Part shown: positions 17,431 through 25,230 of the stretch, in pieces
How positions within the stretch are numbered: position 1 is the first letter of the stretch
Layout: each line of letters starts with the position of its first letter
Assembly (NCBI RefSeq): GCF_022763245.1
Contig: NZ_JALEGV010000040.1
Location: 434,001-498,000 of the forward strand
DNA length: 64,000 nucleotides
Direction of reading: 5' to 3'
Source of the DNA: Oricola sp.
Lineage (GTDB): Bacteria; Pseudomonadota; Alphaproteobacteria; Rhizobiales; Rhizobiaceae
Translations under genes and position numbers: made by a program
Notes under the pieces: generated by a model
Seen by the model: the letters and a program-made list of their open reading frames with translations, nothing else
Told to the model about the DNA's origin: nothing
Database searches by the model: none

Positions 17431-18897
17431 ATGCCACAGGACAACTCCCCCAGCATCGACGACAAAGGGCTCGATGCGCTGGAAGCGCGCCTGCACGAAG
17501 ACCTCGCCCATCTCTGCTATCCCGGCAAGGACTGGGTTCAGCCGCGCGACGGCGTCACCGACGTCGTCATCATCGGCGGCGGCATGTGCGGCATGGTCGC
17601 CTGGCTGGCGCTGACCACCGGCGGCGTGCGCAATGTGCGCGTCCTCGACCGCAGCCCCGCCGGCATGGAAGGCCCGTGGCTGACCTATGCCCGCATGGAG
17701 ACGCTGCGCTCGCCCAAGCAGCTCACCGGCCCGGCCTTCGGCCTTGGCCCCCTCACCTTCCAGGCCTGGTACCGGGCGCAGTTCGGCACGCAGAAATGGG
17801 AAGATCTCGACAAGATCCCGCGGCCGATGTGGATGGAGTATCTGCGCTGGTATCGCAAGGCACTGAACATCCCGGTCGAAAACGGCGTCTCGGTTGACCG
17901 GGTCGAGCCGGAAGGCGACCTTTTGCGCCTGCATCTCACGGGCGCGCCTGAAGCATCGATCCTCACGCGCAAGCTGGTCTTCGCCACCGGCCGTGACGGG
18001 TTCGGCGGGCCGAACATTCCGGGCTTCGTCGACGTGCTGCCGCGCGAATATTGGGCGCACACCGCCGACGACATCGATTTCGACGCCCTGAAGGGCAAGC
18101 GCGTCGCGGTGGTCGGGGTCGGCGCATCGGCGGTCGACAACTCTGCCGAGGCGCTCGAGCACGGCGCGGCGGAAGTGCGTCACCTGATCCGCCGCAAGGA
18201 GATGCCGACCATCAACAAGATGATGGGCATCGGCAGCTACGGCTTCACTTGCGGCTTCAACGACCTGCCGGACGAATGGCGCTGGCGCTTCATGCAGTAT
18301 TCCTTCAAGACGCAAACCCCGCCGCCGCACGGCTCCACGCTGCGCGTCAGCCGGCATCCCAACGCCTATTTCCATTTCGGCAAGGGCGTTGCGACGACCG
18401 AGAAACACGGCGACGCGGTGCGCATCGGCTTCACCGACGGCACGGCCTGGGACGCCGATTTCCTGATCCTGGGCACCGGCTTCAACGTCGATCCGATGGC
18501 CCGCACCGAGCTTGGCAAGACCGCCGGCGACATCCTGCTGTGGGAAGACGTCTACACCGCGCCCGAGGGCGAAGAGAGCCGCGATCTCGGGCGATTCCCG
18601 TATCTCAACGCCGATTTCACCTTCCGCGAAAAGGTGCCGGGCACGGCCCCGTGGTTGAAACACGTCTACTGCTTCAACTATGCAGCCAGCGCGAGCCTCG
18701 GCAAGGTGAGCGGGGACATTCCGGGGGTTTCCGACGGCGCGGCCTGGCTGGCGCGCTCTCTGGCTTCGACCCTTTACGCCGAGGACGTGACCGGGCATTG
18801 GCAGGGCATGCTCGACTATGACACGCCCGAGCTGATCGGAAACGAATGGGAGCCTTCGTCCTTGGAGACTGTTGATTTGAAAGGGGAAGTGGCGTGA
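17431..18897 (+). CDS. FAD/NAD(P)-dependent monooxygenase-like oxidoreductase
   Basis: 488-residue two-dinucleotide-binding protein. First Rossmann motif VVIIGGGMCGMVAW (about residues 40-53) for FAD, second VAVVGVGASAVDN (about 222-234) for NAD(P)H, and a late LILGTGFNVDP that closes the FAD site. The layout is that of flavin-containing, Baeyer-Villiger and N-hydroxylating monooxygenases. The region where BVMOs carry FxGxxxHxxxWP reads FVDVLPREYWAHT, so it is not a classical BVMO. ATG 17431 has AGGA nine bases upstream; ATG 17422 is an alternative. Sits between the MFS gene and the CMD pair and overlaps the next start by four bases. Confidence 0.8.
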   Translation: MPQDNSPSIDDKGLDALEARLHEDLAHLCYPGKDWVQPRDGVTDVVIIGGGMCGMVAWLALTTGGVRNVRVLDRSPAGMEGPWLTYARMETLRSPKQLTGPAFGLGPLTFQAWYRAQFGTQKWEDLDKIPRPMWMEYLRWYRKALNIPVENGVSVDRVEPEGDLLRLHLTGAPEASILTRKLVFATGRDGFGGPNIPGFVDVLPREYWAHTADDIDFDALKGKRVAVVGVGASAVDNSAEALEHGAAEVRHLIRRKEMPTINKMMGIGSYGFTCGFNDLPDEWRWRFMQYSFKTQTPPPHGSTLRVSRHPNAYFHFGKGVATTEKHGDAVRIGFTDGTAWDADFLILGTGFNVDPMARTELGKTAGDILLWEDVYTAPEGEESRDLGRFPYLNADFTFREKVPGTAPWLKHVYCFNYAASASLGKVSGDIPGVSDGAAWLARSLASTLYAEDVTGHWQGMLDYDTPELIGNEWEPSSLETVDLKGEVA

Positions 18898-19385
18898 GTG
18901 CTGATTTCTTCGGCATGACGACGCTTGCCGCAAGCGGTGTGACGGAGGCGGACCCGACGGGCGCCGCTGCCCTTCATCGCACGAAAGTCCTGGAGATGAC
19001 GCAGGCGGCGGAAGACGCCGTGCTCGCGCCCTCGGGCGCAGGCGCGTGGTCCGCCGACATCCGCGCCGCGCTCGCCACACGCATCGCGACGCTGAACGGC
19101 GAGACGGCGCTCGCCGAACGCTACGCCGCGCGCATCGGCGACGATTCTGCCGCCGCGCTCGCCGATCCGGCCAATGACGGTTCGGCACAGAACATGTCCG
19201 CCGCCGTCGCCTTCATGGACAAGGTCGCCGCCCGGACCCGCGACGTGAAGGCCGAGGACATCGAGACGCTGAAGGCCGCCGGGATCGACGACGCCGACAT
19301 CGTCCGCCTCGCCGAGCTCAACGCCTTCCTCGCCTACCAGATCCGGCTCGTGGCCGGGCTAAAGCTGATGCGGGGCGCGGCATGA
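18894..19385 (+). CDS. Cys-less CMD/AhpD-like protein
   Basis: 163 residues, mostly alpha-helical. The second half (SAAVAFMDKVAARTRD then LKAAGIDDADIVRLAELNAFLAY) resembles the helical core of carboxymuconolactone-decarboxylase/AhpD-fold proteins such as the CMD domain group often paired with an AhpD-like gene. It contains no cysteine at all, so it cannot do CxxC chemistry and may be a structural or substrate-binding partner of the protein encoded next. GTG start inside the preceding stop (GTGA); its own stop overlaps the next ATG. Assignment to the fold is inference. Confidence 0.6.
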   Translation: MSADFFGMTTLAASGVTEADPTGAAALHRTKVLEMTQAAEDAVLAPSGAGAWSADIRAALATRIATLNGETALAERYAARIGDDSAAALADPANDGSAQNMSAAVAFMDKVAARTRDVKAEDIETLKAAGIDDADIVRLAELNAFLAYQIRLVAGLKLMRGAA

Positions 19386-19969
19386 GCAAGGTCGTCCACA
19401 AATTCACCCGCAACGTGCCGCACTGGCAGCCGCGCGTGACGCCGGTCGTTCTGGCCGAAGCCTCGCAGGAACAGCTCGACGCCCTGCAGGTCACGCCGTC
19501 CAACACCAAGGTGTCCGAGTATGTGCTCGTGCTGGCACATGACCCGGAAACGCTGAAGGTACGCTCGCCGCTGTTCAACGCGATCATGTACGATCCCGGC
19601 GGCATGAGCCGGGCCGAACGCGAACTCGGCGCCATCGGCGCGTCCATCGTCAATCGCTGCGTCTATTGCGCCGCCGTCCATGCCGACCGTCACGCCAAGC
19701 TCGAGCGCGACACCGACGTCACGGACAAGATCTTCATGTCAGGTGCGGATGCTGATCTGTCGCCGCGCAACAAGGCGATCCTGAATTTCGCGATCAAGCT
19801 GTCGCAATGCCCGTCCGAGGCGAGCGACGCCGACATGACGATGCTGCGCGAGGCCGGCCTCGACGACAACGAGATCCTCGACCTGATCCTCTCGGCGGCG
19901 CTGTTCGGCTGGGCCAACCGGCTGATGCATGTTCTGGGCGATCCGGTGCGCAAGGAGGCCGCGGCATGA
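19382..19969 (+). CDS. AhpD-like / CMD family peroxidase-related protein
   Basis: 195-residue alkylhydroperoxidase-D-fold protein. The catalytic segment NRCVYCAAVHADRH holds CxxC (Cys93, Cys96) and the His four residues on (His100), preceded by the conserved Glu region RAERELGAIGAS. Family members reduce peroxides or act as thiol-based decarboxylases/isomerases. It starts at an ATGA overlap with the Cys-less partner and ends at another ATGA overlap with the opine dehydrogenase gene, so these proteins are made in fixed proportion. Confidence 0.85.
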   Translation: MSKVVHKFTRNVPHWQPRVTPVVLAEASQEQLDALQVTPSNTKVSEYVLVLAHDPETLKVRSPLFNAIMYDPGGMSRAERELGAIGASIVNRCVYCAAVHADRHAKLERDTDVTDKIFMSGADADLSPRNKAILNFAIKLSQCPSEASDADMTMLREAGLDDNEILDLILSAALFGWANRLMHVLGDPVRKEAAA

Positions 19970-21078
19970 GCGACGGATTGAAAGTCGGGATCGCGGGCGC
20001 CGGATCGATCGCATTCGGCACGGCGGCCCTCCTCCATCAAAACGGGCACGACCCGATGCTCTGGTCGCCCTCGGGCGCCGGAACGAAGGACCTCGCAGCC
20101 GGCGGGACGCTGACCGCCACTGGCGCGCTTGAGGCGAGCTTCACGCCGCGCATCGCCGACAGCGCGGCCACGCTGGCCGCCGATAACGACGTCATCGTCA
20201 TCGCGCTGCCCGGCTATGGCCACAAGCTGGTGTTCGACGCGCTTGCGCCGCATATTCGCGACGGCCAGCACGTCGTCGTCTCGTCCCACATGTCGCTGGG
20301 CGCGGTCTACCTGTCCGACCTCCTGGCCAAGCGCGGCGTCACCGCGCCGATCACCGCATGGGGCACCACCGCGATCACGGGCCGGCGCCAGTCCGGCACC
20401 GAGGTCAAGGTCAACACCGTGCGCAAGCTGGTCGACCTGTGCACCGTGCCGCAGGAGGCTTCTGAAGAGGCGCTTGCGCTGTGCACTCGCCTGTTCGGCG
20501 ACCGTTTCCAGCCGCGCGACGGCCTGCTGGCGATCTCGCTCTCCAACCTCAACCCGCAGAACCACATGGGCATCGCGCTCGGCAACATGACCCGCATGGA
20601 ACGCGGCGAAACGTGGAGCCAGGGCCAGAACGTCACGCCCAATGTCGGCCGTCTGCTGGAAGCGCTCGACGAGGAGCGGCTGGCGATCGCGGAAGCGCTC
20701 GGCCTCAAGGTCCGCACGATCTTCGAACACTTCCACCTGTCGTTCCATGTCCCGGTCGCCTCGATCTCCGAGATGAACCAGGAGATGCACGAGCAGGGCA
20801 ATGGCGGCACCGGGCCGGCGACGGCCGACAGCCGATACGTCACCGAGGACGTGCCCTACGGCCTAGCGCTGACCGTGGCTCTCGGCGACCTGACCGGACG
20901 CCCCGCGGAACTGCATCGCGCCGGGATCCGCGTGTTCTCGGCCATGTATGGCCGCGACTTCTTCACCGAGAACGCGTTGCTGAATGCGCTCGACCTGACG
21001 AACAAGACACTCGACGACCTGCGCCATGCCGCCCGTACCGGCCTGCTGCAGGGAGCCGTCGCGGCGGCGACGCCGTGA
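19966..21078 (+). CDS. NAD(P)-dependent octopine/nopaline dehydrogenase family protein
   Basis: 370 residues. N-terminal Rossmann domain with VGIAGAGSIAFG (residues 7-18), then VIVIALPGYGHKLVF, and a C-terminal helical domain with NLNPQNHMGIALGN (His about 199) and the family-typical DSRYVTEDVPYGLAL (about 286-300). Such enzymes reductively condense an amino acid with a 2-oxo acid into an opine, or run the reverse. Start ATG 19966 overlaps the AhpD-like stop. The adjoining polyamine-type importer suggests the natural substrate is an imported amino compound; direction and substrate are not decided by the sequence. Confidence 0.85.
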   Translation: MSDGLKVGIAGAGSIAFGTAALLHQNGHDPMLWSPSGAGTKDLAAGGTLTATGALEASFTPRIADSAATLAADNDVIVIALPGYGHKLVFDALAPHIRDGQHVVVSSHMSLGAVYLSDLLAKRGVTAPITAWGTTAITGRRQSGTEVKVNTVRKLVDLCTVPQEASEEALALCTRLFGDRFQPRDGLLAISLSNLNPQNHMGIALGNMTRMERGETWSQGQNVTPNVGRLLEALDEERLAIAEALGLKVRTIFEHFHLSFHVPVASISEMNQEMHEQGNGGTGPATADSRYVTEDVPYGLALTVALGDLTGRPAELHRAGIRVFSAMYGRDFFTENALLNALDLTNKTLDDLRHAARTGLLQGAVAAATP

Positions 21079-21132
21079 CGAACGACATCTGTACGGTGCA
21101 CCATTGATCAGGCTCAACAAGGAGACGTGAAA

Positions 21133-22239
21133 ATGAGCAGACTGACCCTCAACAGACGCCGGTTCCTCGGCACGGCAGCCGCCGGAACGGCGGTGCTCGC
21201 CAGCCCGGCCTATCTGCGCAAGGCCTACGCACAGGGCGGCGAGGTCAATATCTGGACCTACACCAACTTCGTGCCGGACAGCTTCAAGGAGCAGTTCGAG
21301 GCCGAGACGGGCATCAAGGTCAACATCCGCCTGGTCGACGACCAGGGCAAGCAATTCAACCTGCTCGCCGCCGAGGCGCCGAACCCGACCGTCGACATCC
21401 TCACCGTCGCCGGCCACCGCTTCCTGCAGTTCATCGACAGCGAGCTGCTCGCGCCGCTCGACACCGACCGTCTGGCCAACTGGGGCAACATCAACCCGGC
21501 ATTCTCGGAGTCCGACTGGGCGACGATCGCCGGCAACAAGTGGGGCGCGCCGATCCTCTCGGGCATGGAAGTCATGTCCTACAACACCGAAGTCGTTTCG
21601 GAAGAGGAAGCCCAGACCTGGGATACGCTGTTCTCGGACAAGTATTCCAAGCAGACCGCCTATATCATCCAGGACATGATGTCGATCATCATGCTCAAGA
21701 TGGGCTATGACGGCAACATGGTCGCCTACATGGACGACCCGGACAAGGCAGCCGCCATCGTCGAGGAAGCCAAGGCCTACCTCATCGAGAAGAAGCCGCT
21801 GGTGCGCAAGTACTACGACAGCGGTGCCGAAGTGCAGCAGATGTTCGTCAACCAGGACATCGTGGTCGCCCACTCCTGGAACGGCCCGGCCGCAGCCCTC
21901 ATCAATGACGGCTTCCCGCTTGGCATGTCGATCCCGAAGGAAGGCTCCTACGGCTTCGTCTACACCTACAACATCGCCAACAACGCGCCGAACGCCGACA
22001 ACGCCTACACCTTCCTGAACGCGATCCTCGGCTCGCCGGAAATCGGTGCGGCGATGACGAAGGCGTCGGGCTTCATCTCCACCTACAAGGGTGCCGACCA
22101 GTACCTGACCGACCTGGAGAAGAAGTCGACCTCCTTCCCGGAAGAGCAGCTCGCCAACCTGCAGTTCTTCCGCGCCGAGGCCAACGAGATGAAATACGGT
22201 CTCGTCGATCCGGCGGTCGAAGAGATCAAGGCCGCCTGA
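21133..22239 (+). CDS. polyamine-type ABC transporter substrate-binding protein, Tat-exported
   Basis: 368-residue PotD/PotF-like periplasmic receptor. The N-terminus MSRLTLNRRRFLGTAAAG is a twin-arginine signal followed by a hydrophobic stretch and a cleavage region ending AYA-QGG. The mature part opens EVNIWTYTNFVPDSF, as in family 1 extracellular binding proteins for spermidine/putrescine, and contains VVAHSWNGPAAAL. GTG 21127 is possible, but ATG 21133 has the better spacing from AAGGAG. It is followed by a strong intercistronic stem-loop, then both permeases and the ATPase. Exact ligand unknown. Confidence 0.9.
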   Translation: MSRLTLNRRRFLGTAAAGTAVLASPAYLRKAYAQGGEVNIWTYTNFVPDSFKEQFEAETGIKVNIRLVDDQGKQFNLLAAEAPNPTVDILTVAGHRFLQFIDSELLAPLDTDRLANWGNINPAFSESDWATIAGNKWGAPILSGMEVMSYNTEVVSEEEAQTWDTLFSDKYSKQTAYIIQDMMSIIMLKMGYDGNMVAYMDDPDKAAAIVEEAKAYLIEKKPLVRKYYDSGAEVQQMFVNQDIVVAHSWNGPAAALINDGFPLGMSIPKEGSYGFVYTYNIANNAPNADNAYTFLNAILGSPEIGAAMTKASGFISTYKGADQYLTDLEKKSTSFPEEQLANLQFFRAEANEMKYGLVDPAVEEIKAA

Positions 22240-22249
22240 TCCATCATGC

Positions 22250-22273
22250 CGGCTCCGCCTCCGGGCGGAGCCG
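22250..22273 (+). terminator. intercistronic stem-loop after the binding-protein gene
   Basis: Perfect 10-bp stem CGGCTCCGCC / GGCGGAGCCG with a TCCG loop and no T-tract, lying between the substrate-binding protein gene and the first permease. Such hairpins commonly stabilise the upstream message so that the receptor is made in excess over membrane parts. It is more likely an RNA-stability/partial-termination element than a full terminator. Confidence 0.7.
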
Positions 22274-22306
22274 AACCCCCTCCTGGCCCCAAGGGAACGA
22301 CATACC

Positions 22307-23305
22307 ATGACCTCCGAAGCAGCGTCCGCGGACCACGCACGCACCGCGACCGCCGCAAACGCGCCCGAGACGACCGACCGGACCTTCTGGGGCCGGATTG
22401 TGAACTGGAGCCCGTATCGCGCGCTCGTCGGGCTCGTCTACGCGACGCCCCGTCGGCAATTCCTCATTCTCGCTGTCTTTCCGGTGCTGTGGGTGCTGAC
22501 CCAGCATCTCGGACCGATGCTGCAGATGGCGCGCATCAGCCTTCTCGACGCCTATCCGCCGTCGCCCGGCGTCGCGCCGAACTTCACCTTCGACAATTAT
22601 GCGCGCTTCTTCGGCGAGAGCATATTCTGGATGCCGTTCATCCGCTCGCTGACCTTCGCCGCCACGCTGTCCTTCGCGACGCTGATCATCACCTATCCGG
22701 TGGCCTATTTCCTCGCGCGCCACGTCTCGCGCAACAACCGGATGTTCCTGCTGCTCCTCTTGCTGATCCCCTTCTGGGTCGGCGAGATCGTGCGCACCTA
22801 TGCGATCATGATCCTGCTCGGCAACAATGGCGCGATCAACCTGATGCTGAAATGGTTCGGGCTGATCGACCGGCCGATCCCCTTCATGTACACCGGCTTC
22901 TCGCTCAGCGTCGGCATCATCTACCTCACCGCGCTCTACATGCTGCTGCCGCTCTATTCGGCGCTCGAAAAGCTGCCGAAGAGCTACACGGAAGCCGCCG
23001 CCGATCTCGGCGCGGGCGCGTGGACGCGGTTCCGCCGGGTGACGCTGCCGCTGACGCTTGAGGGCATCGCTTCCGGCTGCACGCTCGTCTTCCTGATCTC
23101 CACCGGCTTCTACGCGACGCCCGTCCTGCTCGGCGGACCGTCGACGACCGTGTTCGCGGAAACCATCGCCGGTTTCTTCCATGTCGCCGGCGACCAGTGG
23201 CCCACAGGCGCCGCCTTCGCCACGATCATGTTCCTCACCGCGCTGGTGCTGACCGCCGTCTTCAACCGGCTCATCAACGCGCTGCGCAAGGGAGAAACCA
23301 AATGA
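22307..23305 (+). CDS. polyamine-type ABC transporter permease (PotB-like)
   Basis: 332-residue inner-membrane permease. A hydrophilic N-terminal extension of about 60 residues precedes six hydrophobic helices. The cytoplasmic EAA loop that contacts the ATPase reads YTEAAADLGAGAWTRFRRV (about 227-245). Starts after the stem-loop and overlaps the second permease by four bases. Confidence 0.92.
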   Translation: MTSEAASADHARTATAANAPETTDRTFWGRIVNWSPYRALVGLVYATPRRQFLILAVFPVLWVLTQHLGPMLQMARISLLDAYPPSPGVAPNFTFDNYARFFGESIFWMPFIRSLTFAATLSFATLIITYPVAYFLARHVSRNNRMFLLLLLLIPFWVGEIVRTYAIMILLGNNGAINLMLKWFGLIDRPIPFMYTGFSLSVGIIYLTALYMLLPLYSALEKLPKSYTEAAADLGAGAWTRFRRVTLPLTLEGIASGCTLVFLISTGFYATPVLLGGPSTTVFAETIAGFFHVAGDQWPTGAAFATIMFLTALVLTAVFNRLINALRKGETK

Positions 23306-24090
23306 CCCGCGCAACGCGCATCTTCATGTCCGTGATCTACTGGGCCTTCGTGGTCTATGTGTTCGTGCCGCTGATCCTGATGGTGGTGATGGGCTTCAAG
23401 GACTCCAAGTTCATCGGCTTCCCGATCCGCTCCTGGACGCTTGACTGGTACACCGGGGTCTTCAGCGACACCGAAACCCTCTCGGTGTTCGGCTATTCCG
23501 TGGTCATCGCCATCGCCTCGACGGCGGTCTCCATCTTCGTCGGCACCTGGATCGCCGTCCTGCTCGACGGGCGCAAGTTCATGGGCCGCGCGGTGATCTT
23601 CGGCCTGACGATCCTGCCCGCGCTGGTGCCCGGCATCATCTCGGCGATCGCGTTTCGCATCTATGCGCGGCTGCTCGGCATCGAGCCCGGCATGTTCGCG
23701 ATCATCTGGTCGCATGCCGTCCACAACGTGCCCTTCGTGACGCTGGTGGTGATCGCCCGCCTGTCGACGCTGCCGAAGAGCTACACCGAGGCCGCGCGCG
23801 ATCTCGGCGCCGACCCCTTCGTCGCGTTCGCCCGCGTCACCCTGCCCTATCTGATGCCCGCCGTGATCGGCGCCAGCATCTTCTGCCTGCTCCTGAGCTT
23901 CGACGATTTCGTGCGCTCCTTCTTCCTCGGCAGCTACGACCCGACGCTTCCGGTGCTGATCTTCGCCAAGCTGCGCTCCGGCATGTCGCCCGAGATCAAC
24001 GCAATCGCGACCGTCGCGCTGGTCATCACCGCCGTGCTCGGCATCTGGGCAGAGCGCTCCACGCGCCGCCTCAACAAGGAAAACGCATAA
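23302..24090 (+). CDS. polyamine-type ABC transporter permease (PotC-like)
   Basis: 262-residue permease with six helices; EAA loop YTEAARDLGADPFVAFARV (about 158-176). The reading frame is open upstream but ATG 23302, overlapping the PotB-like stop (ATGA), is the natural start. Forms the heterodimeric channel with the preceding product. Its stop shares one base with the ATPase start. Confidence 0.92.
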   Translation: MTRATRIFMSVIYWAFVVYVFVPLILMVVMGFKDSKFIGFPIRSWTLDWYTGVFSDTETLSVFGYSVVIAIASTAVSIFVGTWIAVLLDGRKFMGRAVIFGLTILPALVPGIISAIAFRIYARLLGIEPGMFAIIWSHAVHNVPFVTLVVIARLSTLPKSYTEAARDLGADPFVAFARVTLPYLMPAVIGASIFCLLLSFDDFVRSFFLGSYDPTLPVLIFAKLRSGMSPEINAIATVALVITAVLGIWAERSTRRLNKENA

Positions 24091-25169
24091 TGGCACCGAC
24101 CAACACCATCGCCCGCATCGACGGCATCTCCAAGCGGTTCGGCAAGGCGGTCGCGCTCGAACATCTCGCGCTCGACATCCGCCAAGGCGAATTCGTCACC
24201 TTCCTCGGCCCTTCGGGCTGCGGCAAATCCACGACGCTGCGCATCCTCGGCGGTTTCGAGACGCCCGATACCGGCCGCATCATCCTCGACGGCGAGGACG
24301 TCACGGCGCTGCCGCCGAACCGGCGCAACGTCAACATGGTGTTCCAGGACTACGCGCTGTTTCCGCACATGACGGTGCGTCAGAACATGAGCTTCGGCCT
24401 CGAATTGAAGGGCATGGGCAAGGCCGACATCGCCCGCCGCCTCGACGAGCTGATGGCCTTCCTGGAACTCGGCGCCTATGCCAGCCGCTATCCCGGCCAG
24501 CTTTCCGGCGGCCAGCGGCAGCGCGTAGCGCTGGCCCGGGCGCTGGCGCCCGATCCGGCCCTGCTGCTGCTCGACGAGCCGCTCGGCGCGCTCGACGCCA
24601 AGCTGCGCGGCCAGGTGCAGAAGGAGCTGAAATCCATCCAGCAGCGCACCCACAAGACCTTCTTCTTCGTCACCCACGACCAGGAAGAGGCGCTGACCAT
24701 GTCGGACCGCATCGTCGTGATGAACAAGGGCCGCGTCGAGCAGGACGGCACGCCGGAGGAACTCTATTTCCACCCCGCCTCGCGCTTCGTCGCCGAGTTC
24801 ATCGGCGAGACCAACCTGATCTCCGGCAAGGTGCGCGGCGTCGAGAACGACGACATCGTGCTCGACTGGAACGGCCAGACCCTGCGCGGCCGCGGCGCCG
24901 CCCACAGCCCGGGCGAGACCATCACCGCCTCTGTGCGTCTCGAACGGCTTTCGGTCCACGCCGAACGCCCGAAAAGCGCCAACGCCGTGCAGGGCCGCAT
25001 CGTCGGCAAGACCTTCCTCGGCAGCCGCACCGCGGTCGACCTCTCCGTCGAGGACACCGACGGCATCACGCTGAAGGCCTATCTCGACCCGGCGGCGAGC
25101 CAGTCGCTCGGCAGCGACCCCGTCTGGATCGGCTGGGACGCCGACAACATGGCCGTGCTGCGCGACTGA
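24090..25169 (+). CDS. polyamine-type ABC transporter ATP-binding protein (PotA-like)
   Basis: 359 residues. Walker A GPSGCGKSTTLR (about 37-48), Q-loop VFQDYALFPHM, signature LSGGQRQRVALARA (about 136-149), Walker B LLLLDEPLGALD, and the H-loop FVTHDQEEAL. The last ~110 residues form the TOBE-type regulatory domain. Supplies energy for the two permeases. Last gene of the 14.6-25.2 kb run. Confidence 0.95.
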   Translation: MAPTNTIARIDGISKRFGKAVALEHLALDIRQGEFVTFLGPSGCGKSTTLRILGGFETPDTGRIILDGEDVTALPPNRRNVNMVFQDYALFPHMTVRQNMSFGLELKGMGKADIARRLDELMAFLELGAYASRYPGQLSGGQRQRVALARALAPDPALLLLDEPLGALDAKLRGQVQKELKSIQQRTHKTFFFVTHDQEEALTMSDRIVVMNKGRVEQDGTPEELYFHPASRFVAEFIGETNLISGKVRGVENDDIVLDWNGQTLRGRGAAHSPGETITASVRLERLSVHAERPKSANAVQGRIVGKTFLGSRTAVDLSVEDTDGITLKAYLDPAASQSLGSDPVWIGWDADNMAVLRD

Positions 25170-25230
25170 GCGGACAGCCCCGGCGCTCTTTTGCGTTGAA
25201 AAACAACGGCCAGCGTGAATAACTTTCCGC

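Noticed and set aside
19966-25169. Opine metallophore (staphylopine/pseudopaline-type) gene cluster
   Set aside because: No nicotianamine-synthase-like gene, the dehydrogenase is of the octopine/nopaline type, and the importer is polyamine-type.
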